A DNA stretch of 33,275 bases from Hyphomicrobiales bacterium (lineage in GTDB: Bacteria; Pseudomonadota; Alphaproteobacteria; Rhizobiales; Aestuariivirgaceae). The position numbers were made by a program, and so were the translations under genes. The notes beneath the pieces were generated by a model that did no database searches, was not told the origin of the DNA, and was given only the letters and a program-made list of their open reading frames with translations. Positions 8,553-17,742 of the stretch are shown here, one piece after another. Position 1 is the first letter of the stretch, and each line of letters opens with the position of its first letter. The stretch spans positions 1-33,275 of the forward strand of contig JALXCV010000084.1 in NCBI GenBank assembly GCA_026990765.1, given 5' to 3'.

Positions 8553-9506
8553 CTAAAGATCACGTCCGATTTGCAGATATTTCTCACATCTGTGATTGCG
8601 CAATTCTTCTGCTGACAGAAATTTCAGACTGTTAATCGCCTCACCAATGGCTTCACCCGTGGCTCTTATGGCTTCATCGCGACCGCGATGTGCACCACCG
8701 GTTGGTTCTGGAATAATTCCATCAATCACTTTCATTTGTAAAAGGTCCGGTGCAGTAATCTTCATTGCTGCTGCTGCATCCTTGGCCCTTGATGAATCCC
8801 GCCACAATATGGATGCAGCACCCTCAGGGGAAATCACCGAATAAATCGAATGTTCAAGCATCAGGACCTTGTTTGCCGTGGCAATGGCCACTGCCCCGCC
8901 TGAACCACCTTCTCCGATAATCACCGAGATAATCGGCACCCCCAGCGACAGGCAGCGATCGGTCGAGCGGGCAATGGCTTCAGCCTGACCGCGTTCTTCT
9001 GCCCCGATACCGGGATAGGCACCAGGTGTATCAATGAACGAAATCACGGGCAGGGAAAACTTTTCCGCCATGTCCATCAGCCTGACTGCCTTGCGATAAC
9101 CTTCAGGCCGGGCCATCCCGAAATTGCGTTTCAGCCTTGATTGAGTATCATGACCCTTTTCCTGACCGATCACCATGACTTCAGTATCACCAAACCGGCC
9201 AATACCGCTCATTATGGCTTCATCCTCGGCGAATTTGCGATCACCTGCAAAAGCCACATAGTCACTGATCAAAGCTTCAATATAATCCTTGCAATGCGGC
9301 CTTTCCGGGTGTCTGGCCACCAGAGTTTTCTGCCATGGATCGAGCTTGGCATATATCTCCTTGATTGCCTTTGCCGCCTTGCCTTCAAGTTGCGCCACCT
9401 CATCGTCAATTGAAATGGTATCATCTTCTCTGGCCAGAGCCTTTAATTCAGCAACCTTGCCGTCAATACTGGCAACCTTGTCTTCAAATTCCAGATAACT
9501 GATCAT
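8553..9506 (-). CDS. accA: Acetyl-CoA carboxylase carboxyltransferase subunit alpha
   Basis: A 317-residue AccA of normal length. With AccD it transfers CO2 from carboxybiotin to acetyl-CoA, the first step of fatty acid synthesis. An N-terminal coiled-coil segment (about 1-60) precedes the crotonase-like domain with RNFGMARPEGYRKA, the FIDTPGAYPGIGAEERGQAE loop and the oxyanion-type GEGGSGGA segment. It is encoded downstream of xerD in the same direction, with an 80-bp gap, an arrangement common in alphaproteobacteria. Its 3' end faces the Flp pilin gene, 47 bp away. Confidence 0.96.
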   Translation of the reverse strand: MISYLEFEDKVASIDGKVAELKALAREDDTISIDDEVAQLEGKAAKAIKEIYAKLDPWQKTLVARHPERPHCKDYIEALISDYVAFAGDRKFAEDEAIMSGIGRFGDTEVMVIGQEKGHDTQSRLKRNFGMARPEGYRKAVRLMDMAEKFSLPVISFIDTPGAYPGIGAEERGQAEAIARSTDRCLSLGVPIISVIIGEGGSGGAVAIATANKVLMLEHSIYSVISPEGAASILWRDSSRAKDAAAAMKITAPDLLQMKVIDGIIPEPTGGAHRGRDEAIRATGEAIGEAINSLKFLSAEELRNHRCEKYLQIGRDL

Positions 9507-9586
9507 AAGCCTTAAACATCCCGGTTATATAACTGCAGCGCGAAAGTGGCTATCGCACAGCCAGATGTCAACTACAATATGTAATT

Positions 9587-10540
9587 CTATTGCAATTGTG
9601 CCAGCGGATGATGCTCTGCCACCAGTTCACGCAATCTGGAATCCAGAATATGGGTATAAATCTGGGTAGTCGAGATGTCAGCATGACCCAGCATCTGTTG
9701 CACAGCGCGCAAGTCAGCACCACCTTGCAATACATGGCTGGCAAAAGCATGGCGCAATATATGAGGTGATACCTTACTGGCTGCAATCCCGGCAAGCCCG
9801 GCTGTTTTTTTAAGGTCTAGCGCAAAATGCTGTCTGGTCAGATGCCCTGCCTTGCCGCGTGAAGGAAACAGATAGGGACTTGCCAGATCATGCTCTGTTG
9901 CCCGCAAGGCAAACAACTCGCGATAGGTCTTGACCGCCTGTTTTGCCTTGTCAGTCAGCGGCACCAATCTTTCACGCCCGCCCTTGCCCTTGATAGTAAT
10001 GAACTGGGCATCATCACTGATTGCATTTCGCGCCAGACTGACCAGCTCAGAAACCCGCAAGCCCGAAGCATATAACAGCTCCAGCAGACAATAGGTTCTG
10101 GCCGCTTTGGTACGCGCCTTGCCTTTGGATTTCTCCACATTGTCAAGGGCTGCATCCAGCAGGCTGCCAACCTCATCTACACTCAACACTTTGGGCAGAT
10201 TGCGCTCACTCTTTGGGCCTTCAATATTGGCACCTGGATTATCACTGCAATATCCCTCACCATAACAGAATTTATGCAGCTGCCTGACACTCGACAACCG
10301 CCGCATAACTGTTGCGCGGGCCAGTCCCAGAACATCCATTCCCGCAAGCCAGCTGCGCACATCACACGCCCTTGCAGTTTCAATATTCATATTTCTGGAT
10401 TTCAGATATGCAGCATAATCTTCAAGATCACGCCTGTAGGCATCAAGTGTATTTTGTGAAGCACCGCGCTCGGCGCTCAGCATTTCCAGATATACATCGA
10501 TCAGCGCAAGGTCGGATTTGTTATTTCTGCAATTTGTCAT
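9587..10540 (-). CDS. xerD: Site-specific tyrosine recombinase XerD
   Basis: A 317-residue tyrosine recombinase that resolves chromosome dimers at dif together with XerC. An N-terminal SAM-like core-binding domain (about 10-95) is followed by the catalytic domain. The active-site residues are Arg162 (ASGLRVSEL), His260 and Arg263 (SPHILRHAF), His286 (LGHADISTTQ) and the nucleophile Tyr295 (IYTH). Context (accA downstream, small membrane protein upstream, divergent from aroK) and the sequence favour XerD over XerC or a phage integrase. The start codon lies inside the last codons of the small upstream gene (stop at 10521), so translation is likely coupled. Confidence 0.93.
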   Translation of the reverse strand: MTNCRNNKSDLALIDVYLEMLSAERGASQNTLDAYRRDLEDYAAYLKSRNMNIETARACDVRSWLAGMDVLGLARATVMRRLSSVRQLHKFCYGEGYCSDNPGANIEGPKSERNLPKVLSVDEVGSLLDAALDNVEKSKGKARTKAARTYCLLELLYASGLRVSELVSLARNAISDDAQFITIKGKGGRERLVPLTDKAKQAVKTYRELFALRATEHDLASPYLFPSRGKAGHLTRQHFALDLKKTAGLAGIAASKVSPHILRHAFASHVLQGGADLRAVQQMLGHADISTTQIYTHILDSRLRELVAEHHPLAQLQ

Positions 10541-10676
10541 TGGACAGATGTTTTACAACCTCTTGTTGCCCGGGTGGTTTCTGTGACAGCCACCAGGCTC
10601 CCCCGTAAATGATTCCACCTGCTAGGCCTAAAATGATAAGATAGCGCAAACTGTCTGGCATTTTATTAAAATCCAT
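10521..10676 (-). CDS. Small single-pass membrane protein upstream of xerD
   Basis: A 51-codon frame from ATG 10676 to TAA 10521. The product begins MDFNKMPDSLRY, has one hydrophobic segment (about 11-30, LIILGLAGGIIYGGAWWL) and ends in a hydrophilic, slightly basic tail with a PPGQQEVVKH segment. Similar short proteins with a GGAW-plus-proline pattern are, to my recollection, found between xerD and aroK in other alphaproteobacteria, which supports a real gene. The function is unknown. It overlaps the xerD start by 20 bp, implying one transcript. Confidence 0.6.
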   Translation of the reverse strand: MDFNKMPDSLRYLIILGLAGGIIYGGAWWLSQKPPGQQEVVKHLSNDKLQK

Positions 10677-10806
10677 TAGTTATTTTATAGCCTGTATGCC
10701 TCACCTGCGATCATTAAGCAAACATGTCAACGGCAAAAGTCTTTGCGATTAGTCAATATTGCCGCTAGAACCCAGCTTGAAAAATGAAAAACCAGTCACA
10801 GTCATA

Positions 10807-12504
10807 ATGAATTCGCATATATCAAAATCAGTCCTGGAGGAAATAACCAGCCATATCGGAACAAGGACAATTGTTCTTGTAGGGCTGATGGGTGCAGGCA
10901 AAACCACCATTGGCCGCAGGCTGGCAAAACGTCTGGGACTGCCATTTCTTGATGCTGATCATGAAATCGAACAGGCCGCCGGCATGTCGGTATCTGAAAT
11001 CTTTGAAACTCATGGCGAAGCTCATTTCCGCGATGGTGAGCGCAAAGTAATTGAACGCCTGTTGAAAAAAGGCCCGCAAATTCTGGCCACTGGCGGTGGG
11101 GCCTGGCTTGATCCGCGCACCCGCGACAATATCCGGCAAAGTGGTATTTGCATCTGGCTAAAAGGTGACCTTGATCTGTTGATGCAGCGGGTCATGAAAC
11201 GCTCAACCCGGCCATTGCTGAAAACCGCAAACCCTGAAGCAACCATGAAAAAGCTGATGGATGAGCGTTATCCAGTCTATGCCAAGGCCGATATTCATAT
11301 TGAATCTGCCAATGTCTCACATAATGCCATGGTCAATAATGTCCTTAATGGAATAGTCAAATATATGAAAACCACAAAATCTGCCGATGACAACTCTGCC
11401 ATCGTCAATGTCGATCTTGGTGAGCGCGCTTACCCGATACATATTGGCCTTGGAGTTCTGGAAAATACCGGAAAGCTGATCAAACCGCTATTGCGCCGTA
11501 ACAAGCTGGTAATTGTAACTGATGAAAATGTGGCGCGAGAACATCTAAAAACTCTCGGGCGGTCACTTGATGAGGCCGCAATTGAACATCAAACCATAAT
11601 CCTTCCCCCCGGTGAATCCACCAAATCATATAAAAATCTGATCAGTCTTTGCGATGAGCTGTTAGCTCTTGGAGTTGAGCGCAATGACGTTATTGTCGCT
11701 TTTGGTGGCGGGGTAATAGGCGACATAACCGGATTTGCCGCTGCAATAATCCGCCGGGGTGTGGATTTCATCCAGATACCAACCAGCCTTCTGGCCCAGG
11801 TTGATTCTTCAGTTGGTGGCAAGACCGGCATCAACACCAGCCATGGCAAAAACCTGATTGGGGCGTTTCATCAACCACTGGCAGTAATTGCCGATATTGC
11901 CGTGCTTGACACTCTTCCCCCCCGGCATCTGGCCAATGGTTATGCTGAAGTTGTCAAATATGGCCTGCTTGGTGATCATAAGTTTTTCCACTGGCTGGAA
12001 GAAAATGCCGATTCCATTTTCTCCGGCAATGCCCAGGCCCGTATCAAGGCCATTTCAGCTTCCTGCGAAGCCAAGGCCGACATTGTTGCCCGTGATGAAA
12101 AAGAATCCGGCATTCGCGCCCGATTAAACCTTGGTCACACATTTGGTCATGCGCTGGAAGCTGCCACCGGCTTTTCAGACCGCTTGCTGCATGGCGAAGG
12201 CGTGGCTATCGGCATGGTTCTGGCTTACAAATTCTGCGAACAGCAAAAGCTGGTTGAGCCAGGCACTGCAACACGGGTTGCAAACCACCTGAAAAGCATA
12301 AACCTGCCAACAGGACTGCAAGACATCAAGGGCGATCTGCCTGATGCCGAACGCCTTGTTGAATATATGCGTCAGGACAAAAAGGCCAGAAATGGCAAAC
12401 TGGTTTTCATACTGGTCAAATCCATTGGTGAGGCTTATGTTGAAACCAATGTCGATGAAGCTGATATTTTGAAATTCATGACAAACGAACTGGCATCAAG
12501 ATGA
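10807..12504 (+). CDS. aroKB: Bifunctional shikimate kinase / 3-dehydroquinate synthase (AroK-AroB fusion)
   Basis: One uninterrupted 565-codon frame encodes two shikimate-pathway enzymes. Residues 1-185 are shikimate kinase: Walker A GLMGAGKTT at 26-34, the DADHEIE shikimate-binding segment, FRDGER, the TGGGAW loop at 95-100 and a lid region with RSTRPLL. Residues about 199-565 are 3-dehydroquinate synthase: PPGESTKSY, the NAD site GGGVIGD at 300-306, DSSVGGKTGIN, and metal ligands at Glu381 (GYAEVVKYG), His444 (LGHTFGHALE) and His462. The linker (about 186-198) is short and contains Met187 (position 11365), which may be the ancestral aroB start and could still initiate. ATG 10807 is preferred over an in-frame TTG at 10759. 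The two are normally separate adjacent genes in alphaproteobacteria. The stop overlaps the CorC-type gene by 4 bp. Confidence 0.92.
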   Translation: MNSHISKSVLEEITSHIGTRTIVLVGLMGAGKTTIGRRLAKRLGLPFLDADHEIEQAAGMSVSEIFETHGEAHFRDGERKVIERLLKKGPQILATGGGAWLDPRTRDNIRQSGICIWLKGDLDLLMQRVMKRSTRPLLKTANPEATMKKLMDERYPVYAKADIHIESANVSHNAMVNNVLNGIVKYMKTTKSADDNSAIVNVDLGERAYPIHIGLGVLENTGKLIKPLLRRNKLVIVTDENVAREHLKTLGRSLDEAAIEHQTIILPPGESTKSYKNLISLCDELLALGVERNDVIVAFGGGVIGDITGFAAAIIRRGVDFIQIPTSLLAQVDSSVGGKTGINTSHGKNLIGAFHQPLAVIADIAVLDTLPPRHLANGYAEVVKYGLLGDHKFFHWLEENADSIFSGNAQARIKAISASCEAKADIVARDEKESGIRARLNLGHTFGHALEAATGFSDRLLHGEGVAIGMVLAYKFCEQQKLVEPGTATRVANHLKSINLPTGLQDIKGDLPDAERLVEYMRQDKKARNGKLVFILVKSIGEAYVETNVDEADILKFMTNELASR

Positions 12505-13763
12505 CACTTGGACTTGGAATAATAGCTGTTGCAATAATCATATTGCTGATTCTTTCCGCCTTCTTTTCCGGTTCTGAAACCGCTGTTACCGCCACATCGC
12601 GCGCCCGTATGCACGAACTGGAAAAACGCGGCAATCTGCGCGCCCGAACAGTTCGTCATCTGATAGAAAAACCCCAAAGGCTGATCGGTGCCATTCTGCT
12701 TGGCAATAATATGGTCAATATTCTGGCATCGGCCCTTGCCACCAGCCTGTTTCTGAAATTATTCGGCCCGGTCGGTGTTGTTTACGCAACTTTGGTAATG
12801 ACCGCGCTGGTGCTTATTTTCGGTGAGGTCATGCCCAAGACCTACGCCATCATCAATCCTGACCGCTATGCACTGTTTGTTGCCCCGATGATCAAGATTC
12901 TGGTTGCCCTGTTTGCCCCCATGGTCAGCGCGGTTGAATATATCGCCAAAAACTCGATGAAGCTGGTTGGCATTGACATCTCAAAGGCTGAAGCCATTCT
13001 TTCAGCCCGTGAAGAACTGCGCGGCGCCATCAACCTGCACCACAAGGAAGGCAGCGTCATCAAGCGTGACCGCGACATGCTGGGTGGGGTTCTTGATCTG
13101 TCCGAGCTTGAAATCTCGGATGTAATGATACACCGCACAAAGATGAAGATGGTGGATATTGCCCGAACACCGTCACAAATCATTGATGATATCCTGTCTT
13201 CCGGCCATTCCCGCATGCCGGTTTATGAAGGTGATACTGACAATATTATCGGCATTATTCATGCCAAGAACCTGCTGGCCCAGATGCAGGCGACCGGTGG
13301 CAAGGCCGACAAGATCAATATCCGCAATATCTGCGCCAAGCCATGGTTTGTCCCTGACACAACTCTGGTGCCTGACCAGTTGAACGCATTCCTGCGCCGC
13401 AAAACCCATTTTGCCATAGTGGTCGATGAATATGGGGAACTGATGGGGCTGGTTACCCTTGAAGATATCCTTGAAGAGATTGTCGGGGATATTGAAGATG
13501 AGCACGATGTCAGCCATTCCGGTATTGCCCCGCAGGAAGATGGATCATTCATCATTGAAGGAACCACCCCGATCCGCGATATAAATCGCCAGAATGACTG
13601 GGATCTGCCCGATGATGAAGCAACCACTATCGCCGGTCTGGTTATCCATGAAGCCCGCATGATCCCCGACATTGGTCAGGCCTTTACCTTTTACGGCTTC
13701 AGAATAGAAATCCTTGGCAAACAGCGTCACCAGCTAACCTCATTGCGGGTCACACGCATATAG
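12501..13763 (+). CDS. CorC/HlyC-family membrane protein (DUF21-CBS-CorC_HlyC)
   Basis: A 420-residue protein of the CNNM/CorB type. The N-terminal DUF21 membrane domain (about 1-190) has the FSGSETAVTATSRARM motif and several transmembrane helices. It is followed by a CBS pair (about 205-330; HSRMPVYEGDTDNIIGIIHAK and VVDEYGELMGLVTLEDILEEIVG) and a C-terminal CorC_HlyC domain (about 345-415). Family members are linked to Mg2+ or Co2+ efflux and membrane-damage resistance. The older label hemolysin is misleading. The ATG overlaps the aroKB stop, so both are expressed together. The gene ends 3 bp from the convergent bolA gene. Confidence 0.92.
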   Translation: MTLGLGIIAVAIIILLILSAFFSGSETAVTATSRARMHELEKRGNLRARTVRHLIEKPQRLIGAILLGNNMVNILASALATSLFLKLFGPVGVVYATLVMTALVLIFGEVMPKTYAIINPDRYALFVAPMIKILVALFAPMVSAVEYIAKNSMKLVGIDISKAEAILSAREELRGAINLHHKEGSVIKRDRDMLGGVLDLSELEISDVMIHRTKMKMVDIARTPSQIIDDILSSGHSRMPVYEGDTDNIIGIIHAKNLLAQMQATGGKADKINIRNICAKPWFVPDTTLVPDQLNAFLRRKTHFAIVVDEYGELMGLVTLEDILEEIVGDIEDEHDVSHSGIAPQEDGSFIIEGTTPIRDINRQNDWDLPDDEATTIAGLVIHEARMIPDIGQAFTFYGFRIEILGKQRHQLTSLRVTRI

Positions 13764-13766
13764 GCC

Positions 13767-14036
13767 TTAACCGGTTCCGGTTTTAATTCGAAGCGCATGC
13801 ACCCTTGTCTTTAATTCATCGGCCAGTATTTCATTTATCAGACCATGCTGCCTGACAAGCGGCATTCCGGCAAAAACCTCACTGATAACTGTTACGGCAA
13901 AATGGGTTTCGCCTTCCGGTTTTGCTCCTGCATGACCGGCATGGTGCGATGATTCGTCCACCACCCTGATTTCACCGGGTGAAAACTTGTCTTCCAGTTT
14001 CTTCTTGATTATCTGACCAATAGGACCAAGTGTCAT
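13767..14036 (-). CDS. BolA family protein
   Basis: An 89-residue BolA/IbaG-type protein. Relatives bind monothiol glutaredoxins and Fe-S clusters and can act as DNA-binding regulators. The segment ETHFAVTVISEVFAGMPLVRQHGLINEIL matches the BolA class II KH-like core, including the conserved Phe-x-Gly and Arg-x-His. A glycine/histidine-rich loop (SSHHAGHAG) lies before it. ATG 14036 is used instead of an in-frame TTG at 14042. It is transcribed towards the CorC-type gene. BolA next to a J-domain protein and cobST is a common alphaproteobacterial arrangement. Confidence 0.93.
   Translation of the reverse strand: MTLGPIGQIIKKKLEDKFSPGEIRVVDESSHHAGHAGAKPEGETHFAVTVISEVFAGMPLVRQHGLINEILADELKTRVHALRIKTGTG
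13769..13785. terminator. Possible bidirectional terminator hairpin
   Basis: AACCG, loop GTTC, CGGTT, followed by TTT on the plus strand. It lies in the last codons of bolA, just past the CorC-type stop. The stem is only 5 bp, so this is a weak candidate. Confidence 0.25.
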
Positions 14037-14155
14037 AAGCAAATACCTTTTCTGTCAACAATAACTACACTTTCCAGTCATATTTGGGGATCAAGGCTGG
14101 CTTTGTCCAGCAAAGCATGGCAAATTACGCTGTTTCAAATCAGACAAGATAGACA

Positions 14156-14770
14156 ATGAAGCTCAGATCAAAATATTTCGACTCAATTCGCGTCAAACCC
14201 GAACAGGACAGAACCTTGCGGGAAAAGACCGTAACCTGTGAATGGCCAGATTGTGAGGAACCAGGTCCGCACCCTGCACCAAAAGGGCGCGACAATGAAA
14301 ATGAATATCACTATTTCTGCCTCAAACATGTGCGCGAATATAACAAAGGCTATAATTACTTTACCGGCATGAAGGAAGATGCGGTCAAGGAATACATATC
14401 CTCATCACGCACCGGCCACCGGCCCACATGGAAACTGGGACAAAATTCTCCTGCCGGTAAAAACCGCAACAAGTCACGAACAGCTTCCAACCCCCAGATC
14501 AATGATCCATTCGGCTTTATCGGCAAGGGCGGCAAGGGCGAACAGCATGCGCGCCCGCGCCGATCAGTGCGCAATGCCGAACTCAAGGCCCTTTACGAAC
14601 TGGGTCTGGATGAAACCGCCACTCCGCAAACTGTCAAGATCCAGTACAAGAAACTGATAAAGCGCTTGCATCCTGATGCCAATAAGGGAAGCCGGGCCAA
14701 TGAAGACAAATTGCAAAAAGTACTCAAAGCCCATATTTACCTGAAAAGCTCCGGGTTCCTGAGAAAATAA
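14156..14770 (+). CDS. J-domain (DnaJ-like) protein with N-terminal Cys/His cluster
   Basis: A 204-residue protein whose C-terminal 65 residues form a J domain: ALYELGLDETAT, the helix II segment KIQYKKLIKR, and the HPD tripeptide at 172-174, which stimulates DnaK ATPase. The N-terminal third contains Cys28, Cys33, Cys55 and His58 in TCEWPDCEEPGPH and YFCLKHV, spacing that would suit a zinc site. The middle (about 85-140) is basic and low in order. It is not the full DnaJ co-chaperone, because the G/F and central zinc-finger repeats are absent. It lies immediately upstream of cobS, as in many alphaproteobacteria. The client is unknown. Confidence 0.88.
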   Translation: MKLRSKYFDSIRVKPEQDRTLREKTVTCEWPDCEEPGPHPAPKGRDNENEYHYFCLKHVREYNKGYNYFTGMKEDAVKEYISSSRTGHRPTWKLGQNSPAGKNRNKSRTASNPQINDPFGFIGKGGKGEQHARPRRSVRNAELKALYELGLDETATPQTVKIQYKKLIKRLHPDANKGSRANEDKLQKVLKAHIYLKSSGFLRK

Positions 14771-14859
14771 TAATCCACAAATCCTTGCCCTTGGCTTTAC
14801 TTGTTATTAGAACCAAGGAAAAATCACAGCAACACTGCTAAACCGGACCAGATACACAA

Positions 14860-15849
14860 ATGGACATTAATGTGAAACAAGACGCGGAAAAACTGCCTGC
14901 CAAAAAAGTTGATATTGCAAAAACTTTCGGGTTTGAAAGCTCTATGGAAGTTTATGCCTATGAAACCGAAGATGAACATATTCCCGAAATTGACGAGGAT
15001 TATCAGTTCAACCGTGAGACCACACTGGCAATTCTGGCAGGTTTTGCCTATAACCGCCGGGTAATGATCTCCGGCTATCACGGCACCGGCAAATCAACCC
15101 ATATTGAACAGGTTGCCGCCCGGCTTAAATGGCCATGTGTTCGGGTTAATCTTGACAGTCACATTTCACGCATTGACCTGATTGGCAAGGATGCAATCAT
15201 CCTGCAGGACGGGGTACAGATAACCGAATTTCGTGAAGGCATTCTGCCCTGGGCATTGCAGAACAATGTGGCTCTGGTATTTGACGAATATGATGCCGGT
15301 CGCCCTGATGTGATGTTTGTTATCCAGCGGGTGCTGGAAGTTGCAGGCAAGCTGACCCTGCTTGACCAGAACAAGGTGATCAAGCCAAATCCGGCTTTCC
15401 GGCTGTTTGCCACGGCCAATACTATCGGGCTTGGCGATACATCAGGTCTTTATCACGGCACCCAGCAGATCAACCAGGGTCAGATGGACCGCTGGTCGAT
15501 TATTGCCACCCTCAATTATCTGCCGCATGATGATGAAACCGATATTGTTCTGGCAAAATGCAAATCCTATAATGACAAGCAGGGACGCCAGACCATCTCC
15601 AACATGGTCAGGGTCGCCGACCTTACCCGCAATGCTTTCATGAACGGTGAATTATCCACGGTCATGAGTCCCAGAACCGTTATCACCTGGGCCCAGAATG
15701 CCGAGATATTTGACGATATGGCTTTTGCCTTCCGCCTGTCTTTCCTTAATAAATGCGATGAGCTGGAGCGCGGTCTGGTAGCTGAATTCTATCAGCGCTG
15801 CATGGGCGATGACCTTCCAGAAGCAACCAGCCAGGTGGAAATCGCATAA
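14860..15849 (+). CDS. cobS: Cobaltochelatase subunit CobS (AAA+ ATPase)
   Basis: A 329-residue MoxR-type AAA+ ATPase. Walker A is GYHGTGKST at 72-80, Walker B is [13 protein letters not shown] at 138-150, and the sensor region follows in the [21 protein letters not shown] stretch. In aerobic cobalamin synthesis CobS forms a hexameric ring with CobT and drives cobalt insertion by CobN into hydrogenobyrinate diamide. Length and sequence match CobS throughout. No other cobalamin gene is in view, so in this genome the pair could serve cobalt chelation or another MoxR/VWA role. The cobT start lies 19 bp downstream. Confidence 0.94.
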   Translation: MDINVKQDAEKLPAKKVDIAKTFGFESSMEVYAYETEDEHIPEIDEDYQFNRETTLAILAGFAYNRRVMISGYHGTGKSTHIEQVAARLKWPCVRVNLDSHISRIDLIGKDAIILQDGVQITEFREGILPWALQNNVALVFDEYDAGRPDVMFVIQRVLEVAGKLTLLDQNKVIKPNPAFRLFATANTIGLGDTSGLYHGTQQINQGQMDRWSIIATLNYLPHDDETDIVLAKCKSYNDKQGRQTISNMVRVADLTRNAFMNGELSTVMSPRTVITWAQNAEIFDDMAFAFRLSFLNKCDELERGLVAEFYQRCMGDDLPEATSQVEIA

Positions 15850-15868
15850 GCAGCGATATTACCCGATC

Positions 15869-17740
15869 ATGACGACACAAAAGGACAATCCGGCAGAGAA
15901 TTTCCGGCAGGCTTTAGCCCTTACCATGAAGGTCATAGGCAATGAACCGGATCTGGAGGTAATCTATTCTCCAGACGAAACCGGTCTTGTCGGCAAACGC
16001 GCCCGGCTGCCGCAAATCTCGCGCAACCTGCCAGCCGATGAGGTGGCAATTGTGCGCGGTGTATCTGATGCGATTGCCATGCGGCTGGCCAATCATGATG
16101 TTGCCACCCATGCCCGTTTCAAACCCCAGGGCCAGATGGCCACATCCATCTATGATGCAATTGAACAGGCAAGGGTTGAATCACTTGGTGCCATCGCCAT
16201 GCAGGGAATGGCGCAGAACCTGTCATCCATGCTCGACAAGCGCTTTGCCCCGGGCAATGAAATCACCGCCAGCGGGGCTGAAGAAAAAAACCTTGCCGAA
16301 GCCCTTGGGCTTATTGTGCGTGAACGCCTTACCGGCTCAAAGCCACCTGAAGGGGCTAAAAACCTGATTGATTCATGGCGTCCCTGGATCGAGGAAAAGG
16401 CCGAAGGCATACTTGAAAACCTGCTGGCTGAAATCCATGACCAGAAAGCTTTCTCCCGCCTTACCCGTCAGCTAATTTCATCTTTGGACATGGCTGACGA
16501 GCTGGGCGATGAACCCGACCCGTCTGATGATGATGCCGGTGATGATGATACCCAGGATGCAACCAGCGCTGATGAAACCGATGGCGAAGGCCAGGACCAG
16601 CAGTCAGCCAATCCAGATGAGATGGAAACCGGCGATGCCGATCAGGATCGCTCTGCCGAGGACAATCTGGATTCAGATATTGGCGACATGCCAGATGATG
16701 CCGATCCCGGCAATATCCCCGATGGTGCCCAGCCATGGCGGCCTGAACTTCCCTTTGCCTCCTTGAGCAATGATAATTTCTATCAGGTTTTCACCGGCAA
16801 GCATGATGAGATCATCCCGGCAGAAGATTTGTGTGACCCCGAAGAGCTTAACCGGTTGCGCGCCTATCTCGACAAGCAATTATCGCAAATGCAGGGCGTG
16901 ATAGCCCGGCTTGCCAATCGCCTGCAACGCCGCCTGATGGCCCAGCAAAACCGCTCATGGGATTTTGACCGCGAAGAGGGCCTGCTTGATTCAGCCCGCC
17001 TGACCCGGATCATTACCGACCCGATGCAGCCCTTGTCATTCAAGGTCGAACAGGACATGAAGTTCCGCGATACGGTGGTAACCCTGCTCATTGACAATTC
17101 CGGCTCGATGCGCGGTCGCCCGATCACCGTGGCGGCAACCTGTGCTGACATTCTGGCCCGCACATTGGAGCGCTGCAATGTCAAGGTGGAAATTTTAGGC
17201 TTTACCACCAGAGCCTGGAAAGGCGGTCTGTCGCGCGAAGAATGGATGGCTGCCAACAAGCCGGTCAATCCGGGACGCCTTAATGATCTGCGCCATATTA
17301 TCTATAAATCCGCTGAATCCCCATGGCGCCGCTCGCGCAAGAATCTTGGCCTTATGATGCGCGAAGGTCTGCTTAAGGAAAATATCGACGGTGAAGCCCT
17401 GATCTGGGCCCATAACCGGCTGCTTGGCCGCCCCGAACAGCGCCGCATTCTGATGGTGATTTCAGATGGCGCCCCGGTTGATGATTCAACCCTGTCGGTC
17501 AATAATGGCAATTATCTGGAAAAACATCTGCGTCAGGTAATCAACGATATTGAACAGCGCTCACCGGTTGAACTGATCGCCATTGGCATAGGCCATGATG
17601 TGACCCGCTATTATCGTCGGGCGGTCACCATTATTGATGCTGAAGAGCTGGGCGGTGCCATGACGGAAAAACTGGCTGAACTGTTTGAAGAACAGCCCCA
17701 GACCGGGCGCACCCAGAATATCGCCATGCTGCGCAATTGA
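15869..17740 (+). CDS. cobT: Cobaltochelatase subunit CobT (VWA domain)
   Basis: A 623-residue CobT, close to the usual size. The N-terminal helical part (1-205) is followed by a very acidic, low-complexity stretch at about 208-290 rich in Asp/Glu/Gln, a second conserved helical part (about 300-395) and a C-terminal von Willebrand A domain whose MIDAS motif DNSGSM is at 409-414. The acidic region is typical of CobT and of the D subunit of magnesium chelatase. The open frame extends back to 15809, overlapping cobS, but ATG 15869 starts the conserved sequence and avoids the overlap. The protein works with CobS as the chaperone-like half of the chelatase. Confidence 0.94.
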   Translation: MTTQKDNPAENFRQALALTMKVIGNEPDLEVIYSPDETGLVGKRARLPQISRNLPADEVAIVRGVSDAIAMRLANHDVATHARFKPQGQMATSIYDAIEQARVESLGAIAMQGMAQNLSSMLDKRFAPGNEITASGAEEKNLAEALGLIVRERLTGSKPPEGAKNLIDSWRPWIEEKAEGILENLLAEIHDQKAFSRLTRQLISSLDMADELGDEPDPSDDDAGDDDTQDATSADETDGEGQDQQSANPDEMETGDADQDRSAEDNLDSDIGDMPDDADPGNIPDGAQPWRPELPFASLSNDNFYQVFTGKHDEIIPAEDLCDPEELNRLRAYLDKQLSQMQGVIARLANRLQRRLMAQQNRSWDFDREEGLLDSARLTRIITDPMQPLSFKVEQDMKFRDTVVTLLIDNSGSMRGRPITVAATCADILARTLERCNVKVEILGFTTRAWKGGLSREEWMAANKPVNPGRLNDLRHIIYKSAESPWRRSRKNLGLMMREGLLKENIDGEALIWAHNRLLGRPEQRRILMVISDGAPVDDSTLSVNNGNYLEKHLRQVINDIEQRSPVELIAIGIGHDVTRYYRRAVTIIDAEELGGAMTEKLAELFEEQPQTGRTQNIAMLRN

Positions 17741-17742
17741 TA

